Source: Acidobacteriota bacterium (lineage in GTDB: Bacteria; Acidobacteriota; Vicinamibacteria; Vicinamibacterales; UBA2999). From it: 46,839 nt of DNA. The DNA lies in contig JAEUQR010000199.1 in NCBI GenBank assembly GCA_016789705.1, forward strand, positions 1 through 46,839. Reading direction: 5' to 3'. The notes under the pieces were generated by a model. It did no database searches. It saw only the letters and a program-made list of their open reading frames with translations, and was not told the DNA's origin. Shown here piece after piece: positions 19,481 to 28,262 of this stretch. The position numbers were made by a program, and so were the translations under genes. Each line of letters begins with the position of its first letter. The first letter of the stretch is position 1.

Positions 19481-20652
19481 GGCAGGCCTCCGTCTCGGTC
19501 AGCCGCGAAAGGGGCGGTGATCATCACGAGGAACAGCATCAGGAACTCGGAATCGCCGAAGTTGTACTCGAAGAGGCCGGCCGCGAGCATGGCGGCCATC
19601 GCCGCCAGTCCGCCGGCGGCGAGCGCGGGCGTCCGCGAACGCCGCAGCCGCGGCCACAGGCCGTACGCCGCCGCGGCGATGAACCACACCCAGGCGGCGA
19701 GCGCCGGCAGGCCGCGTTCGGCCGCAATCTGCATCGGCACGTTGTGGAGGTGGGGGTTCGACGGCTGCACCGCCCACGGCACGCGGTAGCGCGGGTAGAC
19801 GTGCTGCACCATGTCGGGCCCCACACCCGTCAGCGGGTGGTCGCGCACCATCGCCCGCCCCGATTCGAGCATCGCCATGCGGTCGCGGCTGGTTGGATCG
19901 TTCCGGTCGAACATCGAGTAGACGCGGTCGGTCACCGAGGCCGGGGCCACGCCGACGACGATGGCGACGGCGATCGGCAGCAGGCCGATGAGCCGCCGAT
20001 CCTTCAGCAGGAACAGGGTGCCGACGCCGGCGAACACCCCCACCCAGGCGCTGCGGGTGAGCGTCAGCGCGAGACTCGTCACGAGGGCGGGCATCGCCAC
20101 GGCCGCCCAGGCGCGGTCACGCGTGTCGAAGAGCAGACGCGATACGCCGGCGCAGATGACGAGCATCAGCGTGCCGGAGTAGGTCATCCAGTGGGAGAGT
20201 GTTCCCTGCGGACGGCGGCCGAGGCCCCCGTAGTTCAGCACGCCGTACTGGACGATCCCGACGAGCGCGCTCGCCGCGCCGACCGTGAGCGCAATCGAGA
20301 TGAGCGTGCGGGCGCGGGCGCCGCGCGCGAAGTCGAAGACCAGCGGCACGAGCAGGAAGAGCACGAGCTGCTTCGTGTCTGGCACGCTCACCGCGGGGTC
20401 GCGCGATACGCCGGCCGAGAGCAGGGTCCAGGCGATGTAGACCCCGAGCGGCACGGCGAAGCGGGGCAGGGGCGGCACGCCGGCGATCGCGGCGCGCATC
20501 ACCCACGTCAGACCGGCGACGGTGACGGCAATCTGCGCCGCGGCGATCGAGACCTGGAGCGAGGCGACGGCGGCCATCACCGACCACCAGCCCACGCGGT
20601 CGAGCCGTTCGAGGGTGGCGCGCGCGGTGGCGTCGGCGGCGAGCGTGGTCAT
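19477..20652 (-). CDS. O-antigen ligase / Wzy-type polymerase family membrane protein
   Basis: A 391-residue polytopic protein with about ten or more hydrophobic helices. The large loop motif HLHNVPMQIAAERGLPALAAW near residues 308-328 is the Wzy_C/WaaL signature. Such proteins join or polymerise O-antigen on the periplasmic face. The ATG at 20652 overlaps the stop of the heptosyltransferase (ATGA), which supports this start over the longer upstream frame. Ligase and polymerase cannot be told apart by sequence alone; lying between heptose genes favours ligase. Confidence 0.82.
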   Translation of the reverse strand: MTTLAADATARATLERLDRVGWWSVMAAVASLQVSIAAAQIAVTVAGLTWVMRAAIAGVPPLPRFAVPLGVYIAWTLLSAGVSRDPAVSVPDTKQLVLFLLVPLVFDFARGARARTLISIALTVGAASALVGIVQYGVLNYGGLGRRPQGTLSHWMTYSGTLMLVICAGVSRLLFDTRDRAWAAVAMPALVTSLALTLTRSAWVGVFAGVGTLFLLKDRRLIGLLPIAVAIVVGVAPASVTDRVYSMFDRNDPTSRDRMAMLESGRAMVRDHPLTGVGPDMVQHVYPRYRVPWAVQPSNPHLHNVPMQIAAERGLPALAAWVWFIAAAAYGLWPRLRRSRTPALAAGGLAAMAAMLAAGLFEYNFGDSEFLMLFLVMITAPFAADRDGGLP

Positions 20653-21716
20653 GCGCCGGCTCCCAGCAGGCGGTGCGCCGCGGCAACGACCTGCGCCGGC
20701 GTGGTGGCGGTCAGGCAGCGGAAGTCGCCGTGCACGCAGACCCGCTGATGACATGGCCGGCAGGCGAGCGGGCCGGGCTCGAGCGCGTCGGCGGGCGCCG
20801 CCGGATCGCGCCACGGCATCGACCGCGCCGGCAGGGTCGGCCCGAAGAGCGCCAGGATGGGCACGCCGGTCGTCGCGGCCACGTGGAGCGGGCCGGAGTC
20901 GCCTCCGATGAAGAGTGTCGCGCGCGACATGATGACCTGGAGCTCGTCGAGTGGCGGGTCGCCGCAGCGGACGATGGCGCCCGCGGCCGTCCCGGCCGCG
21001 CCCGCGGCACCGGCAGCGATCGCATCGGCGGCGTCCGTTTCCGAAGGGCCCGCCGTGATCATAATGCGGCGCCGCGGATTGGCGAGCGCCAGGGCGCCGG
21101 CCACCTGCGCAAACGATTCACGTGGCCAGCGCCGGAAGGGGTTGCTGGCGCTCACGTGCAGGACGACGAGCGGCGCATCCGCCGCGACGCCGGCGCCCGC
21201 CAGACGGGCCGCAGCCGCGCGCTCCGCCTCGGCCCCCGGAGTCATCCGCACGGGGTCGCCTGACGGCGTCGGCGCCGCCAGGCCGAGCGGCGTCAGCAGA
21301 TCCCACTGGTTCAGCACGGAATGGCGCGGCGGGACGAGGTCCGGATGCCACGGCACATGGTCCGTGTAGGCGAAGCGGCGGCCGGGAATGTCGTAGCCGA
21401 TCCGGCGCGGCGCGCCGCTCGCGCGCACGAGCCATGCCGATCGCGGGCCGCCGTGGAAGTCGAGCGCGAGATCGTATCCGGTGCGCCGGAGGCGGCGTGC
21501 GAGACCGATGTCGTAGGCGAGCCGGGCAAGACCGCGCGGGCGCGCCACTTCGATCACCGCGTCGAGATCGGGAGAATGGCGGACGACGGCCGCTGCGGCG
21601 GGTTCGACCAGGTAGTCGAGCCGCGCGGCGGGGAAGTGGCGCCGCAGGGCGTGGATGGCCGGCGTCGTGAACACCACATCGCCGACCAGGCGCAGGCGCA
21701 CCAGCAGGATCTTCAG
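20649..21716 (-). CDS. ADP-heptose:LPS heptosyltransferase (GT9 family)
   Basis: A GT9 enzyme of about 355 residues that adds heptose to the LPS inner core. The N-terminal LKILLVRLRLVGDVVFTTPA matches the family start exactly if the first codon is CTG at 21716. The C-terminal half has the donor motif FIGGDSGPLHVAATTGVP and ALFGPT. No ATG, GTG or TTG fits the family N-terminus; GTG at 21701 would lose the first five residues, and ATG at 21848 would add 44 residues encoded over the Trm112-like gene. With CTG the stop of the upstream gene overlaps as CTGA, matching the ATGA and GTGA junctions further down this operon. Confidence 0.88.
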   Translation of the reverse strand: MKILLVRLRLVGDVVFTTPAIHALRRHFPAARLDYLVEPAAAAVVRHSPDLDAVIEVARPRGLARLAYDIGLARRLRRTGYDLALDFHGGPRSAWLVRASGAPRRIGYDIPGRRFAYTDHVPWHPDLVPPRHSVLNQWDLLTPLGLAAPTPSGDPVRMTPGAEAERAAAARLAGAGVAADAPLVVLHVSASNPFRRWPRESFAQVAGALALANPRRRIMITAGPSETDAADAIAAGAAGAAGTAAGAIVRCGDPPLDELQVIMSRATLFIGGDSGPLHVAATTGVPILALFGPTLPARSMPWRDPAAPADALEPGPLACRPCHQRVCVHGDFRCLTATTPAQVVAAAHRLLGAGA

Positions 21717-21883
21717 GGTTCGACCGTGGCTTCGTCGAGCAGCATCACCGGGATGTCGTCCTTGATCGGATACACGCGCCGGCAGCGCTCGCATTTCAGG
21801 GCGGCGCCGTCCTTTACGAGCACGACCGGGGTCTTGCAGGCCGGGCACGCCAGGATCTCGAGCAGCTCCGCATCAATAGGCAT
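21713..21883 (-). CDS. Trm112-like zinc-ribbon protein
   Basis: A 56-residue protein with two CxxC pairs (CPAC near residues 13-16 and CERC near 31-34) and the family tail RVYPIKDDIPVMLLDEA. Bacterial members of this family are small metal-binding proteins often found beside LPS and lipid A genes, with no settled function; the eukaryotic relative activates methyltransferases. It is the first gene of the envelope operon and overlaps the heptosyltransferase start. Confidence 0.88.
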   Translation of the reverse strand: MPIDAELLEILACPACKTPVVLVKDGAALKCERCRRVYPIKDDIPVMLLDEATVEP

Positions 21884-21952
21884 CGGGGACTCCGCAGAGG
21901 AGTATAACGCGCAGGCACGGCGCCCGCCCCGCGGTCCCGGAAATGTGAAAAG

Positions 21953-23941
21953 ATGCAGCCCATGACGCTCGGTCGCGCTGCTCTTGCTCTGACGCTGGTG
22001 GTGGCCGGCCGGCCGGTCGCGGCTCAGCCCGCGCCCGCCGCCCCGCCGGCGGTCGCGGCGCGTCCGGCGAATGCCGCGGCGATGTTCGAGTTCCTGCTGG
22101 CACGCCGCGCCGAGGCGGCCGACGACGCGAAGGCGGCGGAAGCGGCGTTCCAGCGGGCACTCGCGCTCGACCCCGGTGCCGCGGAACTTCACGCCGAACT
22201 CGCTGGCTTCTATGCCCGGCAGAACCGGGCGAGTGACGCCGTGGCCGCGGCCGAAAAGGCGCTCGCCCTCGATGCGTCGTCGGAGGAAGGGCACCGCATC
22301 CTCGGACTGGTGAATGCGGCCTGGGCCGACGGCGTCGTCGATGGCCCGGCCGGCGGCAGTGAAGAGGTCTGGCGCACGGCGGCGATTACCCATCTGCAGA
22401 AGGTGCAGAACTCGCCGGCGATGGCGACCGACCTCGGACTGCAGCTCACCCTCGCGCGACAGCTCCTCGGCGCCGAACGCGCGGCCGATGCCGTGCCGAT
22501 CCTCGAACGCATCGTGTCGCAGACCGGGCCGTCCGGTGAGCCGGTGTCGATGCTGGCCGAGGCGCTGCGCACACTCGGGCAACTCGAACGCGCCACCACG
22601 GTGCTCGAACAGGCCGCCGCGGCCAACCCGCGCTACTACATGGCCCTTGGCGACATCTACGAGCGCCAGTCGAAGTTCGAAGAGGCGGCCGAGGCGTTCG
22701 ATCGCGGTGCCAAGGCGCTCAGGACGCCGGGCCGAGAACTGCGGCTGCGGCGCATGAACGCGCTGCTCGGCATTCCGGACGGCAAGGGCGCGGCACGCGC
22801 CGTGACCGCGCTCACCGAGTACCTCGCGGCCAACCCGAAGGATGCCGCCGCGCAGTATCTGCTGGCGCGCGCGCATCTGCTCGGCGGCGACGCCGCCGCG
22901 GCGGTGAAGGCCGGACAGCAGGCGCTCGCCCTCGAACCGCGGCACATGCCGACGCTCTCCCTGCTGGCCGAACACTACCGCGAGCGCTACGACTATGCCG
23001 CCGTTGCCGCCCTGCTCGCGCCGATCGAGAAGACCGAGGGCGCGCGCAACGAATCGCCGGGCGATGTCGTGCGGCTTCTCGCCGAGCTCGGCGGCGCGCG
23101 CCAGCAACTCGGGGATGCGGCCGGGGCCGCGGTCGCCTTCGAGAAGGCGCGCACGCTGCTGCCGGAGTCCGCGCCGCTCGCCACCGCCCTTGCCCAGGCG
23201 TACCTCCAGGCAGGCCGCGCCGATGATGCGGTGAAGGTGGCGCGCGAGGCGCGTGCCGCGGCAGCGGGCGATCTCGGACTCATCCGCGTGGAGGCACTCG
23301 CCGGCATTCGCGCCGGCCGCGCCAGCGAAGCGGTGAGCACCGCCGAAACCGCCGTGGGCGGACGCCGCACGCAGGTGTCGGGCGCGTTCGTGCTCGCCGA
23401 CGTCTATCAGGAGGCGAAGCGTCACGCCGACGCGATCGGCGTGCTCGCGCCACTCTCATCCGCGCGCCCCGACGATGACGCGGTGGCCTTCCGCCTGGGC
23501 GCCGCCTACGAGACCGCCGGCCGGGTGTCCGATGCGGAGAAGTCGTTCCGCGCCATCATCGCCCGCGACCCCCTGAACGCCGCCGCGCTCAACTACCTGG
23601 GCTACATGCTGGCCAGCCGCGGGATGAAGGTGCCCGAGGCACTGGCGCTGGTCGATCGCGCGCTCGTCGTGGAGCCGGGGAACCCGGCGTATCTCGACAG
23701 CCGCGGGTGGGCGCTCTTCAAGATGGGCCGTGCCGCCGATGCCGAAGCGCCGTTGCGCCAGGCGGCGACCGCCCTCGGCGGCAGCTCGGTCATCCAGTTC
23801 CACTTCGCCGAAGTGCTGGCCGCCCTCGGGAAGCGCGACGAGGCGGCCTCACGGCTCGAACAGGCCCTCAAAGGTGACGGCGTGGACATCGATCGGGCGG
23901 TCATCGAGCGCCGGCTCGGCCAGGTCCGGCGCGGCCGATGA
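21953..23941 (+). CDS. Secreted tetratricopeptide-repeat protein
   Basis: A 662-residue protein with a signal-like N-terminus (LALTLVVAGRPVAAQ) followed by many TPR units over residues about 40-640. The C-terminal repeats LNYLGYMLASRGMKVPEALA and NPAYLDSRGWALFKMGRAAD are typical of the large TPR proteins found upstream of lolB and ispE in many Gram-negatives. ATG 21953 and ATG 21962 are both possible. The stop overlaps the next start (ATGA). I infer an envelope scaffold; a specific partner cannot be named. Confidence 0.85.
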   Translation: MQPMTLGRAALALTLVVAGRPVAAQPAPAAPPAVAARPANAAAMFEFLLARRAEAADDAKAAEAAFQRALALDPGAAELHAELAGFYARQNRASDAVAAAEKALALDASSEEGHRILGLVNAAWADGVVDGPAGGSEEVWRTAAITHLQKVQNSPAMATDLGLQLTLARQLLGAERAADAVPILERIVSQTGPSGEPVSMLAEALRTLGQLERATTVLEQAAAANPRYYMALGDIYERQSKFEEAAEAFDRGAKALRTPGRELRLRRMNALLGIPDGKGAARAVTALTEYLAANPKDAAAQYLLARAHLLGGDAAAAVKAGQQALALEPRHMPTLSLLAEHYRERYDYAAVAALLAPIEKTEGARNESPGDVVRLLAELGGARQQLGDAAGAAVAFEKARTLLPESAPLATALAQAYLQAGRADDAVKVAREARAAAAGDLGLIRVEALAGIRAGRASEAVSTAETAVGGRRTQVSGAFVLADVYQEAKRHADAIGVLAPLSSARPDDDAVAFRLGAAYETAGRVSDAEKSFRAIIARDPLNAAALNYLGYMLASRGMKVPEALALVDRALVVEPGNPAYLDSRGWALFKMGRAADAEAPLRQAATALGGSSVIQFHFAEVLAALGKRDEAASRLEQALKGDGVDIDRAVIERRLGQVRRGR

Positions 23942-24705
23942 TCGCGCTCCGCGCCACCGCGTGTGGCCTCGTGCTTCTCGCCGCCGGTTGCGCGGCCCGC
24001 GGTCCCGCCCGTCCGGGTGGCGCCGCGACCGATGATCCGGCCGCCCTCACGGCGCTCGCCGCCGCGACCGTCCACTGTTCGCCGCTCCGCACCGCCACGA
24101 CCGAAATTCGGCTGGCCGGGCGCGCCGGCTCGCAGCGCATCCGCGCGCGTTTGCTTGCCGGCTTCGCGGAGCCGGCCTCGGTGCGTCTCGAGGCGCTCGC
24201 GCCCTTCGGCGCGCCGGCGCTCGTGCTCGCCTCCGACGGCACGGCGACGACGTTGTTCTTTCCGCGCGAGCGCCAAGTGCTGCGTGAGGCGCCGGTGGCC
24301 TCGGTGCTCGAAGCGCTGACGGGTCTCGCGCTCGATGCCGCGGAACTGCGGCGCATCGTCTTCGGCTGCCTGGCGCCTGCCGGCGGGCACGGCGAGCGAT
24401 ATGGCGCCGCCTGGCAGGCCGTGGCGGACGCCGACACCCGCGTCTATCTGCGCGACGGCGTGCCGGTGGCGGCCGAATACCGCGGCTGGCAGATCGACTA
24501 CGCCGGCCCTGTCTCGGGCGTGGCCCGTCAGGTGCGCGTGCGTCGCACGGTCGCCGCCGGGCCGATCGATCTCACCGCCACGCTTGGCGAGGTCGAGATG
24601 AACGTCGACCTCGATCCGCGCGCCTTCGTCGTCGACGTCCCGGCCGGCGCCGCCGCCATCTCGCTCGAGGAATTGCGCCAGTCGAGCCCGCTCACTGCCC
24701 GCTGA
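23938..24705 (+). CDS. LolB-like outer-membrane lipoprotein
   Basis: A 255-residue lipoprotein with a lipobox LAAGC and acylated Cys18. The remainder reads as the beta-rich LolA/LolB or DUF4292-type fold (RARLLAGFAEPASVRLEALA; NVDLDPRAFVVDVP). LolB inserts lipoproteins into the outer membrane. The position between the TPR gene and ispE is the usual place of lolB, which supports the call, but sequence similarity alone would be weak. Confidence 0.7.
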   Translation: MIALRATACGLVLLAAGCAARGPARPGGAATDDPAALTALAAATVHCSPLRTATTEIRLAGRAGSQRIRARLLAGFAEPASVRLEALAPFGAPALVLASDGTATTLFFPRERQVLREAPVASVLEALTGLALDAAELRRIVFGCLAPAGGHGERYGAAWQAVADADTRVYLRDGVPVAAEYRGWQIDYAGPVSGVARQVRVRRTVAAGPIDLTATLGEVEMNVDLDPRAFVVDVPAGAAAISLEELRQSSPLTAR

Positions 24706-24720
24706 TCCCGTCGTCCGCCC

Positions 24721-25629
24721 ATGCCGCGCTCCGCTCCCGTCACCGTTCGCGCGTTCGCGAAGATCAACCTCGACCTGCGCATCCTCGGCCTGATGCCGGA
24801 CGGTTATCACGACGTCCGTACCGTGCTGCAGTCCGTCCGCCTCCACGACACGCTCACCTTCACCCCCACACGCGGTGCGTTCGTCATCGACTGTGACGTG
24901 CCGGGCGTGCCGCTCGACGCGCGGAACCTCGTGTGGAAGGCGGCCGCGCTGCTCGACCATGTCGTGCGCCGGCGCGACGGCGGACCCGCCGGCGTTCGCG
25001 TGACGCTGACGAAGCGGATTCCCGCCGAAGCCGGGCTCGGGGGCGGCAGCAGTGACGCCGCGGCCACACTGCTCGCGCTCTCGCGGCTCTGGCGCCTCGA
25101 TCTCGACCTGCCGAGCCTGCTGCGCCTGGGCGCGCGCCTCGGCGCCGACGTCCCGTTTTTCCTGGCTGGTGGCACGGTGCTCGGCACGGGGCGTGGGGAC
25201 GAGATCTCCCCGCTGGCCGAGCCACCCCGCGTTTCCATGGTGATCGTGAAGCCGCCGTTCGGCGTGTCGACGCCGGATGCCTACCGCTGGTTCGATGAGG
25301 ATGGACCGCCTCGGCCCGGCCGGACCAGACGGCGTCTCCCGCCGAGCTGGCCGGCCTGGGCGGCTGACGTCCGCAATGACCTCGAGGCGCCCGTCGCCCG
25401 CCGCCACCCGCCCATACGGCGCATCGTCCGGTCTCTCGATGCCCTCGGGGCCGACTACGCCGCCATGTCGGGCAGCGGCTCGGCCGTCTTCGGCCTCTTC
25501 GAGGCCCGCGAGGCGGCGCTGGCGGCCCAGGCGGCGCTCACCCGACGGGGGTGGCAGGCCTGGGCCACCGAAACCGTCTCCCGGGCCACGGTCGTGCGGG
25601 AACGCCAGCGGGTGCTTGCCCGCGGCTGA
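24721..25629 (+). CDS. ispE: 4-diphosphocytidyl-2-C-methyl-D-erythritol kinase
   Basis: A 302-residue GHMP kinase of the MEP isoprenoid pathway. AFAKINLDLRILGLMPDGYH at the N-terminus and the ATP loop PAEAGLGGGSSDAAATL (about residues 101-117) are diagnostic, and the C-terminal MSGSGSAVFGLF loop is present. Together with ispDF at 35716 it supplies three consecutive MEP steps in this window. It begins 15 bp after the lipoprotein gene. Confidence 0.95.
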   Translation: MPRSAPVTVRAFAKINLDLRILGLMPDGYHDVRTVLQSVRLHDTLTFTPTRGAFVIDCDVPGVPLDARNLVWKAAALLDHVVRRRDGGPAGVRVTLTKRIPAEAGLGGGSSDAAATLLALSRLWRLDLDLPSLLRLGARLGADVPFFLAGGTVLGTGRGDEISPLAEPPRVSMVIVKPPFGVSTPDAYRWFDEDGPPRPGRTRRRLPPSWPAWAADVRNDLEAPVARRHPPIRRIVRSLDALGADYAAMSGSGSAVFGLFEAREAALAAQAALTRRGWQAWATETVSRATVVRERQRVLARG

Positions 25630-25645
25630 ACCGGTCGTATACACT
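25616..25645 (+). promoter_or_regulatory. Possible promoter for tRNA-Gln/prs
   Basis: TTGCCC at 25616-25621 and TACACT at 25640-25645, 18 bp apart, overlapping the end of ispE. It would give a leader of about 100 nt before the tRNA. Confidence 0.4.
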
Positions 25646-25750
25646 TGGGGTTTCGGCCGCTCGGCAAGGGCGTGCCATGCAGGGCGGCTCCGGCCGTCCA
25701 GCGTGGCGGGTTCTGGCCGGCGGGGGCGTGGCGAAGGCGGCCACGGGTGC

Positions 25751-25825
25751 TGGGGCGTGGCCAAGCGGTAAGGCGCGGGCCTTTGGAGCCCGTATTCGAA
25801 GGTTCGAATCCTTCCGCCCCAACCA
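25751..25825 (+). tRNA. tRNA-Gln (anticodon TTG)
   Basis: A full cloverleaf. The acceptor TGGGGCG pairs with CGCCCCA, the anticodon loop is CTTTGGA with TTG, and the T loop is TTCGAAT. The 3' CCA is encoded. It lies between ispE and prs, as in many Proteobacteria. Confidence 0.95.
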
Positions 25826-25884
25826 AACTTACTCACTACTTGTCGTCCGTCTTCCCCGGGGAGGCGGGCCGTTGACGACGGTTC

Positions 25885-26850
25885 ATGCCACAGGCGATGC
25901 CACAAACGGGATTCGGGGATCTGAAAGTGTTCGCCGGCAGCGCGCATCCGCGCCTGGCCCGTGAGATCGCCCAGTTCCTGGGAGTGCCGCTCGGGCAGGC
26001 CCGCCTGCGGCGCTTCCCCGACACGGAAGTCTCGTTCCAGATCGACGAGAACATCCGCGGCACCGACATCTTCCTCGTGCAGCCCACCTGCGCGCCGGTC
26101 GATGAACATCTCGTCGAGATGCTCATCATGATCGACGCCTTCCGGCGCTCGTCGGCGGCGCGCATCACGGCGGTGATTCCGTACTACGGTTACGCCCGGC
26201 AGGACCGCAAGGACAAGCCGCGCGTGCCGATCTCGGCCAAGCTCGTGGCCAATGTCATCGCCGCCGCCGGCGCCCACCGCGTGCTCACGATGGACCTGCA
26301 CAAGGCGCAGATCCAGGCGTTCTTCGACATCCCGGTGGATCACCTGTTCGCCGCGCCGGTCATCATCGACCACCTGTCGCGGCAGGACCTGAAGAACCTC
26401 TCGATCGTCGCGCCAGACGCCGGCGGCGCCGAACGTGCCCGCGCCTACGCCAAGCGCCTCGGCGCCGAACTGGCCGTGATCGACAAACGGCGCAGCGAAG
26501 ACGGCACGGCCGAGGTGATGAACGTCATCGGTGACATCCGCGGCCGCACCTGCGTGATTGCCGACGACATCATCGACACGGCGGGCACCATCCAGAAGGC
26601 GGCCCAGGCGCTCAAGGACTCGGGCGCCGAACGGGTGCTGGCGTGCGCGGTGCACGGGGTACTCTCGGGCCCCGCCATCGATCGCATCGAGAAGTCGCCG
26701 CTCGACAAGCTCATCGTGACCAACACGATTCCGCTCGAAGAGAAGCGCGCCCGCTGCGAGAAGATCGTCGAGTTGTCGGTGGCACGCCTGCTCGGGCAGG
26801 CCATCCGCAGCATTCACGAAGAGACATCGGTGTCGTCGCTGTTCGTCTGA
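25885..26850 (+). CDS. prs: Ribose-phosphate pyrophosphokinase
   Basis: A 321-residue PRPP synthetase making the activated ribose for nucleotides, His and Trp. Landmarks are KVFAGSAHPRLAREIAQFLG, YGYARQDRKDKPR, the flexible loop following VLTMDLHKAQIQAFF, and the PRPP site DDIIDTAGTI. ATG 25885 and ATG 25897 are both possible; the second gives a more usual N-terminus. Confidence 0.95.
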   Translation: MPQAMPQTGFGDLKVFAGSAHPRLAREIAQFLGVPLGQARLRRFPDTEVSFQIDENIRGTDIFLVQPTCAPVDEHLVEMLIMIDAFRRSSAARITAVIPYYGYARQDRKDKPRVPISAKLVANVIAAAGAHRVLTMDLHKAQIQAFFDIPVDHLFAAPVIIDHLSRQDLKNLSIVAPDAGGAERARAYAKRLGAELAVIDKRRSEDGTAEVMNVIGDIRGRTCVIADDIIDTAGTIQKAAQALKDSGAERVLACAVHGVLSGPAIDRIEKSPLDKLIVTNTIPLEEKRARCEKIVELSVARLLGQAIRSIHEETSVSSLFV

Positions 26851-26864
26851 CGGACAGGGGCGAC

Positions 26865-26888
26865 GGGGCTAGGGGCTCGGGGCTAGGG
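26865..26888 (+). repeat. 7-bp-period tandem repeat, prs/rplY spacer
   Basis: GGGGCTA, GGGGCTC and GGGGCTA in perfect 7-bp register with a trailing GGG. It ends two bases before the AAGGAAAAAGG ribosome-binding region of rplY. Confidence 0.8.
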
Positions 26889-26902
26889 CAAGGAAAAAGG
26901 TC

Positions 26903-27592
26903 ATGGAAGCGACACTCGCGGCAGTGAATCGGACGGGGAAGGGCAAGAACGAGGCGCGGCGCCTGCGCGCGTCGGGCCAGGTGCCTGCGGTGGTCTACGG
27001 CGCCCAGAAGGCCGGCGACGCGATCGCGCCGGTGCAGATCGCCGTCAGCCCGAAGGAGATGATGCGCATCCTCCACTCGGCGTCGGGGGTGAACACGCTC
27101 ATCACCCTGAACGGACCCGGCGACAGCACCCAGAAGGTGCTCGTCCGCGAGTTCCAGCTCGACCCGGTCACCCAGGCGCTGCTGCACGCCGACTTCTACC
27201 GCGTCAACCTCGAGAAGAAGATCGCGGTGAAGGTGCCCGTCGTGCTGCACGGCGAGCCGAAGGGCGTGAAGAACCAGGGCGGCATCCTCGAGTTCCTGCA
27301 CAAGGAAGTCGAAGTCGAGTGCCTCCCGACCGCCATTCCCGAACACATCGACGTGGAGGTGGCCGAACTCGAACTGGGCCAGGCCATCTACGTGCGCGAC
27401 CTCGCGGCCAATGCCTCGTGGTCGCCGCTGAGCGACCACGACCTGATGCTGGTGCACATCGTCAACCTGAAGGCGTCGGCGGAACCGGCGGCGGAAGGTG
27501 CGGCCACGCCGGCGGCCGCGGCCGAGCCCGAAGTGATGAAGAAGGGCAAGACCGACAAGGAAAGCGACGACAAGGACAAGCCGAAGAAGTGA
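26903..27592 (+). CDS. rplY: 50S ribosomal protein L25, Ctc form
   Basis: A 229-residue long-form L25 that binds 5S rRNA. The N-terminal L25 domain (GKNEARRLRASGQVPAVVYG) is followed by the TL5/Ctc C-terminal domain (residues about 95-190), then a low-complexity Ala/Glu and Lys/Asp tail. A strong AGGAAAAAGG lies upstream. The stop overlaps the GTG of pth. Confidence 0.93.
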   Translation: MEATLAAVNRTGKGKNEARRLRASGQVPAVVYGAQKAGDAIAPVQIAVSPKEMMRILHSASGVNTLITLNGPGDSTQKVLVREFQLDPVTQALLHADFYRVNLEKKIAVKVPVVLHGEPKGVKNQGGILEFLHKEVEVECLPTAIPEHIDVEVAELELGQAIYVRDLAANASWSPLSDHDLMLVHIVNLKASAEPAAEGAATPAAAAEPEVMKKGKTDKESDDKDKPKK

Positions 27593-28182
27593 AGCTCCTC
27601 GTCGGACTCGGAAATCCCGGCGCGAAGTACCACGGCACGCGCCACAACATCGGATTCCGGGTAATCGACGCGCTCGCGCGACGGTGGTCGGTGGACCAGT
27701 GGCGCGAACAGCACCAGGCCCTCGTGGCGAAGGTGCGGGCGGGCGACGAGGCGGTGCTCGTCGCCAAGCCCATGACGTTCATGAACCTCAGCGGCGAGGC
27801 CGTTGCCGGGCTCGCGGGGTTCTACAAGGTGGCCGTGCCCGACGTGCTCGTGGTGCTCGACGAAGTGGCGCTGCCACTCGGACGGCTCCGGGCAGGGCGG
27901 GGCGGCAGCCACGGCGGGCACAACGGCCTGAAGTCGGTCATTGCCCGCCTCGGCACGTCCGACGTGCCGCGCCTGCGCATCGGCGTGGGCCGGGGCGACG
28001 GACGCAGGGAACTCGCGGACCATGTCCTCGGCGTGTTCGCCGCGGAGGAACGCGATCAGGTGGAGGCGGCCGTGCTGCGGGCCGCCGAGGCCTCGGTGAT
28101 GTTCGTCACCGACGGCATCGAACGCGTGATGAACGTGTTCAACGCAGCCAACGACAAGCAGGACCCCAGCCCCGTCGCGTGA
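27589..28182 (+). CDS. pth: Peptidyl-tRNA hydrolase
   Basis: A 197-residue enzyme that recycles tRNA from dropped-off peptidyl-tRNA. KLLVGLGNPGAKYHGTRHNI carries the catalytic His in TRHN. KPMTFMNLSGEAV and GGSHGGHNGLKSV are the other two active-site motifs. The GTG start at 27589 overlaps the rplY stop (GTGA). Confidence 0.95.
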   Translation: MKLLVGLGNPGAKYHGTRHNIGFRVIDALARRWSVDQWREQHQALVAKVRAGDEAVLVAKPMTFMNLSGEAVAGLAGFYKVAVPDVLVVLDEVALPLGRLRAGRGGSHGGHNGLKSVIARLGTSDVPRLRIGVGRGDGRRELADHVLGVFAAEERDQVEAAVLRAAEASVMFVTDGIERVMNVFNAANDKQDPSPVA

Positions 28183-28231
28183 CGGGGCGGCAGGTCTCCT
28201 TGCCACTACGGTGGCCAAGCCGACGCGCGGC

Positions 28232-28262
28232 GGGCGAGCGAAGCGATGCTTCGCCGACGCCC
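28232..28262 (+). promoter_or_regulatory. Possible S6:S18-binding leader hairpin upstream of rpsF
   Basis: GGGCG/CGCCC and GCGAAGC/GCTTCGC form two helices separated by an asymmetric internal loop that presents CCG on the 3' side. That layout resembles the S6:S18 autoregulatory leader known from other bacteria. It lies 32 bp before the rpsF start; this is a fold made by eye. Confidence 0.4.

Noticed and set aside
20653-20814. Upstream extension of the ligase-like gene to 20814
   Set aside because: The extension overlaps the conserved end of the heptosyltransferase and reads as Arg/Ala-rich. The ATG at 20652 gives an ATGA overlap and a normal first helix.
23602-26817. A 1071-codon open frame on the minus strand
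   Set aside because: It lies antisense to the TPR, lolB-like, ispE, tRNA-Gln and prs genes and has a composition-driven Arg/Ala/His-rich translation with no domain.
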